Below are positions 23,023 through 34,612 of a stretch of 64,000 nt of DNA, piece by piece (positions within the stretch are counted from its first letter, which is position 1; each line of letters starts with the position of its first letter). A program made the translations under genes and the position numbers. The notes under the pieces are model-generated. The model saw only the letters and a list, made by a program, of their open reading frames with translations, made no database searches and had not been told where the DNA came from. The stretch is from Rhizopus sp. PT2906 (lineage: Eukaryota > Mucoromycota > Mucoromycetes > Mucorales > Rhizopodaceae): contig JAMYHX010000440.1 of NCBI GenBank assembly GCA_025529335.1, positions 1-64,000 on the forward strand, given 5' to 3'.

Positions 23023-23403
23023 TCAAAAAGGTTAACTATAAAAAGACTGATCAGGGTTGAAAGTCTATTACATCAGCATCAAAAGAAGTGCTTGAACTTA
23101 TTGAGTCATGCACCTATCCTTTAAATATTATGCTTTTGTTTGTTGATGATATAGAACAAATCAACATAAACAGTAACATATACTCGTTTATGTAATGTGA
23201 TCATTCTCTCCCTTCAATGGTGTTTTATTCATCAATGTATCTTACAATACGTGTCGACCTCTTGGATAAATGGGATAGTGTATCACGCTACCAGATCACA
23301 TGTGCTCTAAAATAACAATCTATTCAATCTGTCCTTTTTCTTTTTTTTTTATGTTAGGACAAGATTCAAAGGTATATAAATATTGCTTAAGAAACTTTTA
23401 CTC
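22771..23403. promoter_or_regulatory. Divergent intergenic region (lipase / unknown gene)
   Basis: The two flanking genes diverge from this 630-bp interval, so it should hold both promoters. It is AT-rich and contains the (TA)n tract at about 22,995-23,020 and pyrimidine tracts near 23,340. No specific factor site is assigned. Confidence 0.5.
22995..23020. repeat. (TA)n microsatellite
   Basis: An uninterrupted AT dinucleotide run in the divergent intergenic region. Confidence 0.9.
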
Positions 23404-24367
23404 ATGACTTGTGAAAATCAAAAGGAAGTAATCAATCACGCTACAAGACTATCCTGGCTCCTTCAAGAATGCTTGACACTTGGAACGCTTCGAGTAAGTT
23501 CCGCTTACATTCGGGAAACTTGTATCTAAAACGTATGATTCAGGGGTTTCGTCATTTTGATACTTTTATGAGAGGAAGAGAAGAGCTTGTATTACGTGTT
23601 TATCCAATAACTCAGTCACCTACTTGCTCAACCTTACTGCCTTCTGAAATAGACAGGTAAGGAAAAGCATTAAAAAAAGAAGATATATCTCATCGTATGG
23701 ATTATAGTCGATCTATGTTGCCTCTTCCTGAATTAACAAGTCCATTGGATGAAGATCTAGGCAGAGTAAGTCATATACTCTTGAAGAATACGCATTCATC
23801 TTTGAAATAGGAAACAGAAAGGACTGTTTTTTTAATTACTGGTTACGCAAAATATCGCTGCCCCTACGTTTGGGTATAAAGACTATTGATCATGTGTAAA
23901 TTTCCTCTAACGAAAAAAAAAAAAAAGCTGAGGTCCCATAAAGAGCTGCTTATTGAACCCAATGAAAGTGATAAAGAGAACCCACTTCAGCTGACCACGA
24001 CAGATGAGTGGAAGTTAAAAGGTAGATATGAAAGCTTGTCTTTTTTCTTTTTATCTTTACATGTTGCATATATTTAGACATCAAGTTGTGGCAAATAGTA
24101 GCTGAAATCATCTCACTTACTATTCATGCTGATAATCCATTTGAAATCGATTTTGGCTTTCTTGAACAATTACCAGTTCAAGAGTCTCGGTTACTGAATC
24201 ATTCGTTACTAAAGTTTCTTGAAACTGTTTATGTTCAATCAGACGATCCATTTGTCGATAAGGGTAATATAATAATATATATGTACTTGTATTCATAAAC
24301 ATGTATAGTGTATCAAGATATAACCAAACTTCAATCAAGGCAGATAGAGTCATGGTTCAGACTGTGA
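23404..24367 (+). CDS. Unrecognised 220-residue protein
   Basis: Seven exons (23404-23493, 23544-23656, 23708-23765, 23811-23873, 23928-24021, 24078-24263, 24309-24367) join in phase and end in TGA. The product is soluble, mixed helical, with no signal peptide or membrane segment. Notable stretches are SWLLQECLTLGTLRGFRHF near the N-terminus, RTVFLITGYAKYRCPYVW in the middle and LQSRQIESWFRL at the end. I do not recognise the family. The N-terminal WLL pattern faintly recalls Rogdi/Rav2 proteins, but not enough to assign it. The six short, consistently phased introns make it a real gene. It is followed 102 bp later by the next gene on the same strand. Confidence 0.65.
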
Positions 24368-24469
24368 TGAAAAATAAATAAATAGCGACTTGACTATTTT
24401 TAGGAAGAATAATAAATGCTTGGACCCTTTTTTATCCGTTTCTTTTTTCTTTTTCTTTTTATTGACATC

Positions 24470-25645
24470 ATGGACGCGACTATACTTCCTTTAGAGTTTC
24501 AATTATTATTCAATTATAAGCTTGAAGAAGAAGAAGAAGGCGAAATATTAAAGAGTAGGAATAGAATGCTTCCTGTATTCAAAGTGGAATTAAATCAAGT
24601 ATCTATCTATCGATTAATCCATCACGAATATGACAAACACTATATATCAGCAGGACAACTATTTCAAGCCTGTGGTCTGACAATCACTGAAGGTCTCTTC
24701 TTATTCGAGTTGAAGTTATCAGATTTTGAAGTCGATTTCTTGAATAGTCAATTCCCCTTTTGTGATATTTGGGTATCTGTTGAGATGGCCAAAAGTATGG
24801 CAAGTGCTCTTGGTGTTGATTACGAATTGAGTCTGTTGCTAGATAACGCACTAGATGATTGTTACTCGAGTGATAATGTTAATAGAAACGAAATGATGCA
24901 TAATTGGATCGTGCCTTGTATACCACACTTGCAGTATTCGACAAGGGCCTTGCTAGAAACAAAGTTTGAACAAGTCGAGATGTTATCGTCCAATCGAAAG
25001 ATACGGACACAAATATCAAGGATGAGACAGAGAGGGATTGTGATGAAGGATAAGACACAGAATGGACTTGTTCGATGGCAAGTGACAGCGTATGAACATC
25101 ATTTGACAGAGCAGGATGGCTGGGTTGATTATGGATCTATATGGGATTCAATGCAAGGATTACTATTTGATCTTCAGACACTAAGTCGAGAAGGAAAGCT
25201 AGTAAAGAATGAGCGTGTATTACCGAATAATATTATGGTGGGTAATATGCCATTGAAAAGGGATCATTTGAATCATCAGCATGGATTACAGCAAGTGTAT
25301 ATAGGATATATGATTGAAAAGATGATGAATGAACTTAATAGAATATCTTTAAAGGATCATAATACCCAGCCTATTGAGAATATAACTAGTCATCATATTG
25401 TATTTCATGACAGACTTGATATGATTGAACAAGAATTGTACAAGATGAAAAAGAAGGGAAATAAAAGAATTGAAGAAATTGAAGTTTTACAGCAAAGATG
25501 TATTCAACAATTGAATGAAATTAATAATTGGAAAATAAAATTCGAAAAAACTAGACAATCTGAACGCATTTGGATATTCCTGTTTATTCTTTCTGCTCTC
25601 TTCATCGTTTATTATTTGTACAAGATCAATGTTACTGTTAAATAA
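24470..25645 (+). CDS. Bqt4-like protein: APSES/KilA-N-type domain, coiled coil, C-terminal membrane anchor
   Basis: A single exon of 391 residues from the ATG at 24,470. An ATG at 24,416 is in frame but would add only a T-tract-encoded hydrophobic stretch, so it is less likely. Residues about 35-115 look like the APSES/KilA-N fold: VSIYRLIHH, YISAGQLFQACG, then CDIWVSVEMAKSMASALGV, matching the usual wHTH W-----A--LA---G pattern. The C-terminal part is charged and helical, and residues about 365-385 form a tail anchor (IWIFLFILSALFIVYYLY). This combination is that of fission-yeast Bqt4, an inner-nuclear-membrane protein tethering telomeres. Homology is inferred from architecture; another tail-anchored KilA-N protein is possible. 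Confidence 0.6.
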   Translation: MDATILPLEFQLLFNYKLEEEEEGEILKSRNRMLPVFKVELNQVSIYRLIHHEYDKHYISAGQLFQACGLTITEGLFLFELKLSDFEVDFLNSQFPFCDIWVSVEMAKSMASALGVDYELSLLLDNALDDCYSSDNVNRNEMMHNWIVPCIPHLQYSTRALLETKFEQVEMLSSNRKIRTQISRMRQRGIVMKDKTQNGLVRWQVTAYEHHLTEQDGWVDYGSIWDSMQGLLFDLQTLSREGKLVKNERVLPNNIMVGNMPLKRDHLNHQHGLQQVYIGYMIEKMMNELNRISLKDHNTQPIENITSHHIVFHDRLDMIEQELYKMKKKGNKRIEEIEVLQQRCIQQLNEINNWKIKFEKTRQSERIWIFLFILSALFIVYYLYKINVTVK

Positions 25646-25768
25646 ACCTATTTTTTATGTATTTGAGCGGAAGATCAATGTTCTTTTTGTCATTGTCATT
25701 TAAATGAATTTGTTCTATTTTTTAGCCTTTTCTTCTTTCTTTTTTATATATATATATATATTTACACT

Positions 25769-27453
25769 ATGCCACCGAATGAATACCATGATACTATAGA
25801 ACTAATATCTAAAGCAGAGAATAACACACTTCAAATACCAAAACATAAGCATACGAGAACAGGATCTAGTTCATCTTTTATTCATTTCAGAGCACCACTG
25901 AATGAAGAATCTCAACCCATGGCGAATCCTAATCAGTTGGCTTCTCAAGTAAGTTGAAAGAGTGATGTTGGAATATAGTTAACATTATTATTATTATAGG
26001 CATTACCTTCATTAATTATTTGTATTATTGGATTAACAGCTGCTGGTTGGATGATGGATATCTATCAAGTAAAGAACATAAAATATACACAAAAAAAGAG
26101 AGAGAGAGAGAGACTTATTAAACAATAATAGCATTGGGAAGTGTTTACACAAGTATCAGAACTATTCATTCTAGTGCCAGTATTACTCAACTTGAAAGGG
26201 AATCTCGAAATGAATCTCGCTGCTCGTTTTTCAACATCGGCTAATATGGGACAATTGGATCATCCTGATACTCGAAATGCTCTTGTCTGGGGTAATATGG
26301 CTCTTATTCAAGTCCAAGCACTTGTCTCTGGTTCTATTGCCGGTATCTTTTCTCTTCTACTCGGTCTCTTACTTCATCCTGATGAAACAGTGACGATCAG
26401 TAATATCATACTTGTCATCTCAAGTTCCATGGTGGCTGCTTCCGTATCTAGCTTTGTGCTGGGATTATTCATGTGTATTTTAATCATCATTAGTCGCATA
26501 TTAAAAATAGATCCTGGTACAAATACTCTCTTTTTAAACAAAACCTAAGATTGACCATTGCTTTAGATAACATTGCTTGTCCCATGGCCTCTTCTTTAGG
26601 TGATGTTGTTACACTGGCCATTCTGGCTGGTTGTGCCAATCTGTTGCTAGATAAAACAGGTAACTGAACACACTTTTTGAAAGAAGATCCCTTTTTATTA
26701 ATCTGTACCACCTTCTACTTATAGTATCTAACTTAGGCTCATGGTTACTCTTCATCATGTTTAGCTCGATACCCTTCTTTGGCTTGGCTGTTTGGAGAAA
26801 TACACATGTAAGAGGTCTACTCTTCACTGGATGGACGCCTATTGTGATAGCTATGCTCATTTCTAGTGGTGCTGGCTTAGTCCTTGAAAGATATGTTGAA
26901 CAATATCAAGGCTTAGCTATGTTGACACCTATCCTCTGTGGATTGGCTGGTAACCTTGGCTCAATTTATGCATCACGTATCAGTACCTGTTTACATAAGG
27001 GTGTCCAAGAACAGTTTAGACGAGTCGAATGGATCTTGTTATCAATGAATGTACCTATCCAATCTTTATTTCTCGCTATTGTCTGGTTTATAGATATTGG
27101 TCATCTTGACTTATCACTTGCATTTGCTATTACTTATTTTATAGTATCCGTCATATCCGTAAGTTAATCATTATCCCATCAAAGAATTATGGTTAATAGT
27201 AATAATTTCCTAGACTCTCGCTGCACTCAAAATGGGTAAATCAATGACATTAGCCTTTTGGAAATATAAATATGATCCAGACAATTATGTATTACCTTAC
27301 CTGTAAGTTTAAATATAAGGGGATGATTGTTTATTGACAACTTTTTATATATATAGAACGGCTATTATCGATGTCATCTGTACAAGTTTACTAGTCATAT
27401 CTTTTAGTTGGTTAACTGCGACTGGATATGCACACTTACATGAACCTATTTGA
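25769..27453 (+). CDS. SLC41/MgtE-type divalent cation (Mg2+) transporter
   Basis: Seven exons (25769-25948, 26000-26068, 26132-26516, 26567-26659, 26725-27158, 27214-27302, 27357-27453) give 448 residues. After a polar N-terminus of about 60 residues the protein is almost entirely hydrophobic helices. It carries the SLC41 signatures twice: LVPVLLNLKGNLEMNLAARF (about 95-115) with NMAL, and ILCGLAGNLGSIYASRIST in the second half. These are the pore-lining halves of the duplicated MgtE membrane domain. SLC41 proteins move Mg2+ across eukaryotic membranes and lack the bacterial N and CBS regulatory domains, as here. Location in plasma or organelle membrane cannot be told. Confidence 0.9.
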
Positions 27454-27558
27454 TACCACACTCTTTTATTATAGACTTTTTTTTTTTGTTATACATATAA
27501 TCATTTACCCCATTTTCACACGATACAAAATTCTTTTTCTTTTTTTTTTTTTTCTATA

Positions 27559-28909
27559 ATGCTTCGTTTCATTAATAAATCACCTAATTTATTTCAACTT
27601 CGTACAATTACTTCAAAGGCTATAGAAAGACCTCACTCTCATGCCTTTTATGACGACAAAATAACTACAGTAAGTACACCACTTATTCAACAAAAAGACT
27701 GACTTTTTGTTACAGTTTGCCAGTAAACCAGTTAAGCCAGTCACCTTAAAGCAACTCGTTCGATTTGGTCAGCCACCTTTATCCAATGAAAGCTTACAAG
27801 CTTGCACAACCTATGCACGAACTGAACTACCTGTGCGTTTGGCCAGACGTGTGAGAGCCTTTCAAAGTTTACCTTTTATTGTAGGCACTAATCCATATAT
27901 AAAAGAAATCTACAACCTATATTACGATTCCTTTGAAACGTTGATCAAGTATGTACCAGCAGACACTGACGACTGGGAGTTCATTGAGACATTGAAGGAC
28001 TTTGTTGAAAGACACAGTGACAATATACCTACGTTAGCACGAGGTAAGCTTTTTATTGTTTTTGTATTATGAAAGCTTGTTTATCATTCTTTATATACAT
28101 ATAGGCTTTTTGGAGTGTAAGCAATACATGAACAGTCAGGACATGGCACGGTTTCTGGACGATATGATACATGCACGAATAGGAATTCGATTGATTGCCG
28201 AGCAAGCTATTGCATTGATGCACCAAAAGGATCTCCAAACGGACGGAAGGGTCGGTATTATCGAAACACAGCTCAAACCAGCAGAATCGATCAAACGCTG
28301 TGCCGAGTTTGTGTCCGAGTTATGCGAGTTTAATTATGGCCAGAGTCCTGAGATCATTATCGATGGACACACGGATACCCAATTCACATACGTGCCTGTT
28401 CATCTAGAATATATATTGACAGAACTACTCAAGAACTCGTACCGGGCAACGATCGAGTATCATCAAAAGATGAAGCGTAATGTACCACCGCCTCCAATCC
28501 AAGTCACGATTAGTCATGGTCAAGAAGATATCTCGATACGTATTCGGGATCAAGGAAATGGCATTAGTGAATCTGATCTTCACAAGGTCTTTGAGTACTC
28601 GTATACGACCGTGCCTAAATCAAAAGAAGACGCAGAACATGATCCATCAAGTATCTTTAGAAATATTACAGAAATAGCTATGCAATCTGGTGTAGGCGGT
28701 CCCCTTGCCGGGCTAGGGTAAGAGCCTTTGTTAATATATAGTCATCATCATCTCATCGCTTTCGTAGGTTTGGTTTACCACTGGCTAGAATGTATGCCCG
28801 ATACTTTGGTGGTTCACTCACACTTGTGTCAATGTGGGGATACGGATGTGACGTATTTTTGAAGCTAAGACATATTGATGAATTACTGGCAGAAGGATTA
28901 GAGATTTAA
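27559..28909 (+). CDS. Mitochondrial pyruvate (or branched-chain keto acid) dehydrogenase kinase
   Basis: Four exons (27559-27669, 27716-28043, 28105-28717, 28768-28909) give 397 residues. An Arg/Ser/Thr-bearing N-terminus suits mitochondrial import. The N-terminal four-helix domain shows LKQLVRFGQPP, ELPVRLARRV and HSDNIPTLARGFLECKQ. The GHKL ATPase domain shows the N-box ELLKNSYRATIEYH, the G1 box IRDQGNGI, and the G2 box GLGFGLPLARMYARYFGG. These enzymes phosphorylate and inactivate the E1 alpha subunit of the pyruvate dehydrogenase complex. Pyruvate versus branched-chain specificity is not decided here, though VPADTDDWEF and overall pattern favour PDK. It converges on the protease gene, 50 bp away. 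Confidence 0.92.
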
Positions 28910-28959
28910 AATAAATAAAACTACACAGGAGCCTTTATTATTACACATTAGATTAAGCA

Positions 28960-31695
28960 TTAATTTTTAAGGACAATAGGGCCTGAGGTAAAGACTTCCC
29001 AGTCCTTGGGGTTCTTGGGATTACCAAAGACTCTGAGAGCAGAGATACGGAACTTGTAAGTACCAGAGGGAGCAGGGATGGGAATGGCGTTTTTGAAGTT
29101 GGAAGGAACGTAGGTGCCGTCCCAGATGAAGGCAGAGTATTGGTCATCCTTTGCAAGGGTATTACGGGGCAAGAAGGTGTTGCCTGTCTTGTACAAACCA
29201 AGAGACTTGCCAGTCTTGGCATCGAGAAGTTCAGCCTTGAGGAGACGAGTGGGGTTCAAGAGTCTATAGACAGTATAAGGAGTATCGTTGGTCTTGCGAT
29301 CAAAGACATAGGTTTCGTTCTTGCCATAGGTCTTGTCGCCATCAGAGATGAAGGGGTAGCCCTTGTCGAAGAGAGGAAGTTCCTTTTGCTTGCCTTGGAC
29401 ACCGATGTAAGGGATTTTGAGGTCCTTACCGTTCTTAGATTGCTTGGACTTCAAGACGATGTAGCCACCATAGTAGATGTGTTCCTTGGGGTTGGTCTTG
29501 GGAGGAGTGACGGTAACAGTAATCTTTTGAGACTTTCCGGGAGCGAGCTTGAATGTCTTTTTGGAGAAACGCAAGGAGGCCTTGGCTTTGACGTTCTTGG
29601 CAGGAGCGATAGGAGTGTAGCCACTATTTTTGATATCATAAGGAGCAACACCAGTAGAGACTTCATTGACAAGTTCGTATTGGATTGTGTGAGAACCGTG
29701 GTTGGTCACAGTGAAGTGTTGAGTTCTGTACTTGGTTGTGGCGGTATCGTTGAAACTGATTTGAGCAGGAGTAACGTGAGCAGATTGAGTGATTGTGTCG
29801 TAGACTTGGACAAGACCAGCACCAGCGCGAACAGGACTGTCAACGGTCTTAGTGTTGGCAACGTAGCGGACGGAGGCGTAGTTTTGGAATTGTTCGTGCA
29901 CATAGCTGACAGATTGCTTCTTCTTGCCATGAGCCTTGATGTAAAGAGCAACGGAACCAGCAACATAGGGAGAGGCCATGGAAGTACCGCTCATGATACC
30001 CCAGCTTCCAGCGTAAGTGGGCATGGTAGAGTAGATAAGACCACCGACACCAGCGATGTTGGGCTTGAGAATTAATTCGGCGCTAGGACCTGTACTGGAG
30101 AAGTCAGAGATAGCACCTTTGTCAGCGACGGGAGTCAATTCTTTTTTGTCACTAAAGTCAACCTTGACAGAGCCCTTCTTGGCAGCAGCAACCAAGGCAT
30201 TACCATCTTCATTGGAGATCATAACGACGGGGACCTTGGCACCAGGGGTAGAAGGAACACCGAGAGCTCCAGGCTTGTTATCGTAGATGATGACAGAGAC
30301 AGCACCGGCAGCGGCAGCGTTGTTGACCTTATCACTGAAAGCACAGCTTCCACGAGCGACTAAGGCAACCTTGCCCTTGACATCGGCAGAAACATCTTCG
30401 GGCTTACAGGCATCGGCAGTAGGGTTGGCAACCTTGGCAGCAACGGCGAGAGTGCCATCGACGGGACTTCCGGGGGTAGGGGAACCATCGACGAAGGAAA
30501 TGTGTCGGTCAATGCCAGTAGCAGTCAAGAAGTTGGTAGCTTGATAGTCGTTTTCAACAGAGGCGACAGAGAAAGCGCTAGGAGCACTACTAGGGCTGCT
30601 CAAAGTGTAGGCACCATTATTACCGTCGTTACCAGCAGAGATCACGACGTGGACACCCTTTGCAACGATTTGCTTGATAATCTTGAATTCAGGGTTATCA
30701 GTGTTTTCGGACCATGGGTTAGTGGAGCCCAAACTGAGATTGATCACATCAACACCAGCATCATAGGCCATCAATAAGCCCTTGACAATGATATCGTCAC
30801 CGGTGACGCCGTTACAGCCAAAGACACGGTACATGGCAAGGTTGGCTTCAGGAGCAACACCTGTAAAGTTCTAGAAACCGATGTTAGTCATCTTGTTGTT
30901 ACCCAGACAAATTAAAACTTACGGTAGCAGGATCCCAACCAGCAATGATGCCAGAGACGTGTGTGCCGTGACCAGAGGCGCCAGATGCAGCACCACAGTT
31001 ATCAAGAGGATCACTATCGGGCTTGGGGCTGTTTCTGCCGTTGTAGTTATCACCGACTAAATCGAAACCGGTGACAACTTTGTGTCCTTTACCGAAACCG
31101 CCGCCAAGGGCAGGGTGTCTGTAATCAACACCTGAATACAATGTAATAAGCAAACAAGATCATTCTCACTTTTTCCCTGTATGCACTTACCGGAATCAAG
31201 GATACCAACGAGGACACCTTTACCCTTGTTCTTGAGCTTGCTGTGGACAAGGTCAACTTGGGTCATGGAGTGAGGCAAGAGTGACTTGGCTTTCTTTCCC
31301 TTCTTGACGACCTTTACCTTGGGACGAGGCACGACACGAACGGGAGTGACATACTGGACATCGGCACGATCAAGGATGCTCTCGAGAGCACTCTTGTGGA
31401 TATCTGCATCTTCAGTATTGATGTTGATGGACACACCATTGAAGAAGTCGTGATTGTAATGTTCGTTGATCTTGACATCAGCGCCCTTGAAGTCGTCTAA
31501 GGATTGAGAAAAGAAAGTACCAGCAGAATCAGAATCAGTGTTGAATCCGACGATGTAACGACCGGGGATGATCTCTGAGGTTCTTGGCTTGAATTTGGGG
31601 TGATGGATGTTGACTGCGTCAGCCGTTAACACAAAAACGGCCATACAGACACCCGCTACGTAGAGTGGAAGGATAGTCAGATTAGAGGGTTTCAT
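28960..31695 (-). CDS. Secreted subtilisin-like serine protease (S8) with PA domain
   Basis: Three exons (31695-31191, 31131-30923, 30870-28960) give 874 residues. A hydrophobic signal sequence (1-27) is followed by an I9-type propeptide (PGRYIVGF to about 120). The catalytic triad is complete: Asp about 167 (VGILDSGVDYRHP), His about 226 (SGHGTHVSGI), Ser about 535 (SGTSMASPYVAG); the oxyanion Asn lies in VISAGNDG (about 319). A protease-associated insert (about 370-475, VALVARGSCAF) sits between His and Ser. The C-terminal 300 residues are beta-rich Fn3-like (ITVTVTPPKTN). It should be extracellular or wall-linked and degrade proteins. Codon use is strongly biased to C/G-ending codons compared with neighbours, as in highly expressed secreted enzymes. 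Confidence 0.95.
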
Positions 31696-34237
31696 TAAAG
31701 TGAATGGAAGGAGCCGATAAACTTCTCAGCCAAGATAAATAAAAAGAAAGGAAAAGGGAAAGTTAAATAAAAGAAAGGATGTTTCTAAATCACAAGGAAA
31801 AAGTTGGTTTCTTTTATATACAAGTTGATGTTGTGAAATCTTTCGTCTGCACCTTTGTTTTGTAACACATGATACCAATTTAATGCAGAAAATACACATG
31901 TCAAGATTTATAAAATCGGCTAGGAGAATACCATCTATAGGAAGAAAGTCTATATAGGGTAAACTGTTACACTTTATGGCCATAGATTGTGCCCTCACCC
32001 TCTTTTACTCTGGCAGATTCCCTGGTTCGAGCAAAAGTCACACGCTAACTTGTATCTTCCCGTCGATCCAATTGTAGCTTGCACCACAAAGAAAAGCAAG
32101 AAGCAAACAAACAGGAACAAAAGAAAGATAGAGAGAGAGAGAAAACAGTAATACTGCTTGATCATCCTTGCATTGAAGCTTCTGACTTTCTTTTTGATTA
32201 CTGCTTATCAATTGTACAAACTATATTGACTTTTATCATCTTTTATTTCATCTATTGCGCATGTATATGTCTTCCATTTCTTCTTCCGCACTATCTGAGA
32301 TAAGCCTCATTGTTGTATTAGCAAATAAAATTACCGAGCTTAGAAATATCATAAAGTGAATCCTGTACTAGTTCTATTAGAAATAAAGGAATCTCGGTTT
32401 GGTTCGTAATGCTATCTAGCTCTATTACTCTTCTGTCAATTGGATAATAGGGATTCAATAGATGTGCTATGCGGTATTCATTAATTCGTCCTACTGTGTT
32501 ACAGGTTTTGATGAATCGTCTTTCTTGATTTGGTTATGAACTTCGTGCCAAAAATTGACTATAAAGAAAATAAATTTCCTTAAACAAACAAACGCGTATG
32601 TACACAGTAAAGAAGAGGGAGAGACAGAGAGAAAGAGAATAAAGAAGAGTAAGAAAATGGGGCGGTGGGTCCCAATGAATTACACACTGTGCAAATATAT
32701 GTGCACCCTGTATATAAACGTACCACTTTATTTATTTCTTGTTCATTGAATTAAGGACAAAAATAAACAAAAGCTTGTTTTCCCCAAAGCTAGCATTCTT
32801 TTTAATTGGTTGATGCCATTGACTCACTACAATGTTTACTTACTGCTTTTTCAGCTTGGGCCTCAGTCGGACAATAGAGGGCGATAAAAGAGACTTCACG
32901 TAGGACAAAACGGTGCTAGGAAATATATGTAATTATGTAGTAACCAATGAGGCTACATTGATATTTGCTACGAAAACGAATGATTGATACCATTCTTCAT
33001 TTCTTGGGGGCTATTTTAAGGCCTGTAGTACATAATGTGTTAGATAGAAACTTAGTATTCGTATATCGAGAATAGATGTAAGATCTACTCGTTCTATCTT
33101 ACAACCTTTAATGAAAAAGTCAATGAACACAGGTTTAATAAAGGAAATAAGACCATTCTGCATTGTTGAATAGAATTTAATATCATTCATATTACAGTTT
33201 AATGCTCCGGGTCAATGGGTCCTTTATTTATATGCAACAACCACATGCCTTAATAAAGCCTTTTTATTATACATGACGAAAGATTCTGCGAGCCTCGTAT
33301 CAAGGTCTGAGGCATAAGATTACCAAGACTTTCTTTAAGCAATGATTATAGCTTTAGCGCTGTTAAAGATTGAAAGCGCAGACCTGACTCGGCTAGTTCA
33401 TGGTCTGCTTTTGCATCAACTTACTGATATGTATAATAGCAACCATGTGTGCATTTTATTAGCTTTTTACTTTAAGCAAAATATCATATAGTTTAATCGC
33501 TAAACCTTTTGTGTTCAGGAGTAGTTGTTAGGGACTTTTTCGATGAACGTATTTCTAAGCAGCTCATTTTATTATCTATAAAGATGAGCACCTTGAGCAA
33601 ATTGACTTGATCGAAAGGTAATTTTGAAAAACGCTCAGTAAGATGTCTCTTCACAATATCACCAGTAGGCTATAAAGAGAGATAGAATTGCATATTCAAA
33701 TATATAAAAGAGAAGGAATGGTATACTGACAGGTGTTGGATCTACCTTTATTAACATCTTACGTAAAGAGAGCCAATGATCTGTATATTATATCTTTTCT
33801 ATACACTTTGTAACATCCTAATATCATTTAATATCTCTGTATATCTCTTTGTTTTTTCTTGAACTTACATGCATAGCTTGGATCATATGTACTGTCATTG
33901 ATCAGGAGTAAAACTTCGAATGTTACGTAGTCTTTGTGAAGGAAAAAATGGGAGAAAAAAAAAAGAAACTTGCATAAACATTTAGTCCAGAGGCTGAATT
34001 AGTTTAGGACAATTATAAAACAATAGATTGCTTAAAAAGCAGAGGAGTGATATATTCCAAATCAGCTGACTAGTGTGCAGAAAAAGAGTACTTGATATAA
34101 ATAACATAATCTCTTTGCCTTCTTAATCTTTATCAATCAATTTTAGCATCGGATAACTTGAGGAATTATTAGTAGACAATGCAAACATTTTCTTACACGG
34201 TTAAAAAATCTTTTGTTAAACCCAAGTGGGTACATAG
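31696..34237. other. 2.5-kb gene-poor interval
   Basis: The first few hundred bases upstream of 31,695 should hold the protease promoter. Beyond that only short frames without motifs are seen (for example 32,079-32,303 and 32,555-32,749), purine-rich tracts near 32,110 and 32,620, and AT-rich DNA. No RNA gene or named repeat. Confidence 0.45.
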
Positions 34238-34612
34238 TATTTTTTTTATACTGAACTTGCCCGGGCAGGTTCAACAAGATGGGATGTATAATGTGGTAGG
34301 AGTGGGAAAGGTACTGGTGGTGGAGGGGGAAAGCATACAATCTAATGGGAGTGGGTAGAGGAAGATAAACTAATCATTATAATTGGTAGGCTAAGACTTG
34401 GTAGTGTTAGGGTTCACGCTTATTTCAACCTGGGCAGGTACCGTAGCTATTCATAATTTGTTTATTTCCAACGACCAACAACCGAGGGCCATAGAAAGTG
34501 GCATTAAAACCCTCAAGAGCAAGCTACTGGGAGAGGTTTCGTGGGATTTGAACGCAGGACTTTGGCTTCAAATCAAAGATTTTTGACTACTGAGCTAGGG
34601 ACATAGGCTCCC
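34238..34612 (-). mobile_element. Candidate tRNA-derived SINE
   Basis: On the minus strand a tRNA-like head (about 34,606-34,540) carries a pol III A box TAGCTCAGTAGTC and a B box GTTCAAATCCC at the usual spacing. The acceptor stem does not pair and the D-stem is degenerate, so this is not a working tRNA. The head is followed by about 300 bp of unrelated body ending in AAAAAAAA at 34,246-34,239. CTATGTCCC before the A box and CTATGTACCC after the A-run resemble a target-site duplication. Head, body, A-tail and flanking repeat are the structure of a SINE. A lone tRNA pseudogene is the alternative. Confidence 0.45.

Noticed and set aside
24416..24469. Upstream ATG adding a signal-like N-terminus to the Bqt4-like protein
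   Set aside because: The added residues come from a T-rich tract typical of a 5' UTR, and the ATG at 24,470 starts directly before the conserved part.
29140..30075. A 311-codon plus-strand open frame opposite the subtilisin gene
   Set aside because: It is the mirror of a highly biased, GC-rich coding exon. The minus-strand protease has a complete catalytic triad and signal peptide, while the plus frame is low-complexity without motifs.
34540..34606. Functional tRNA gene on the minus strand
   Set aside because: A and B boxes are present, but the acceptor stem does not pair and the D-stem is broken. A SINE head or tRNA pseudogene explains it better.
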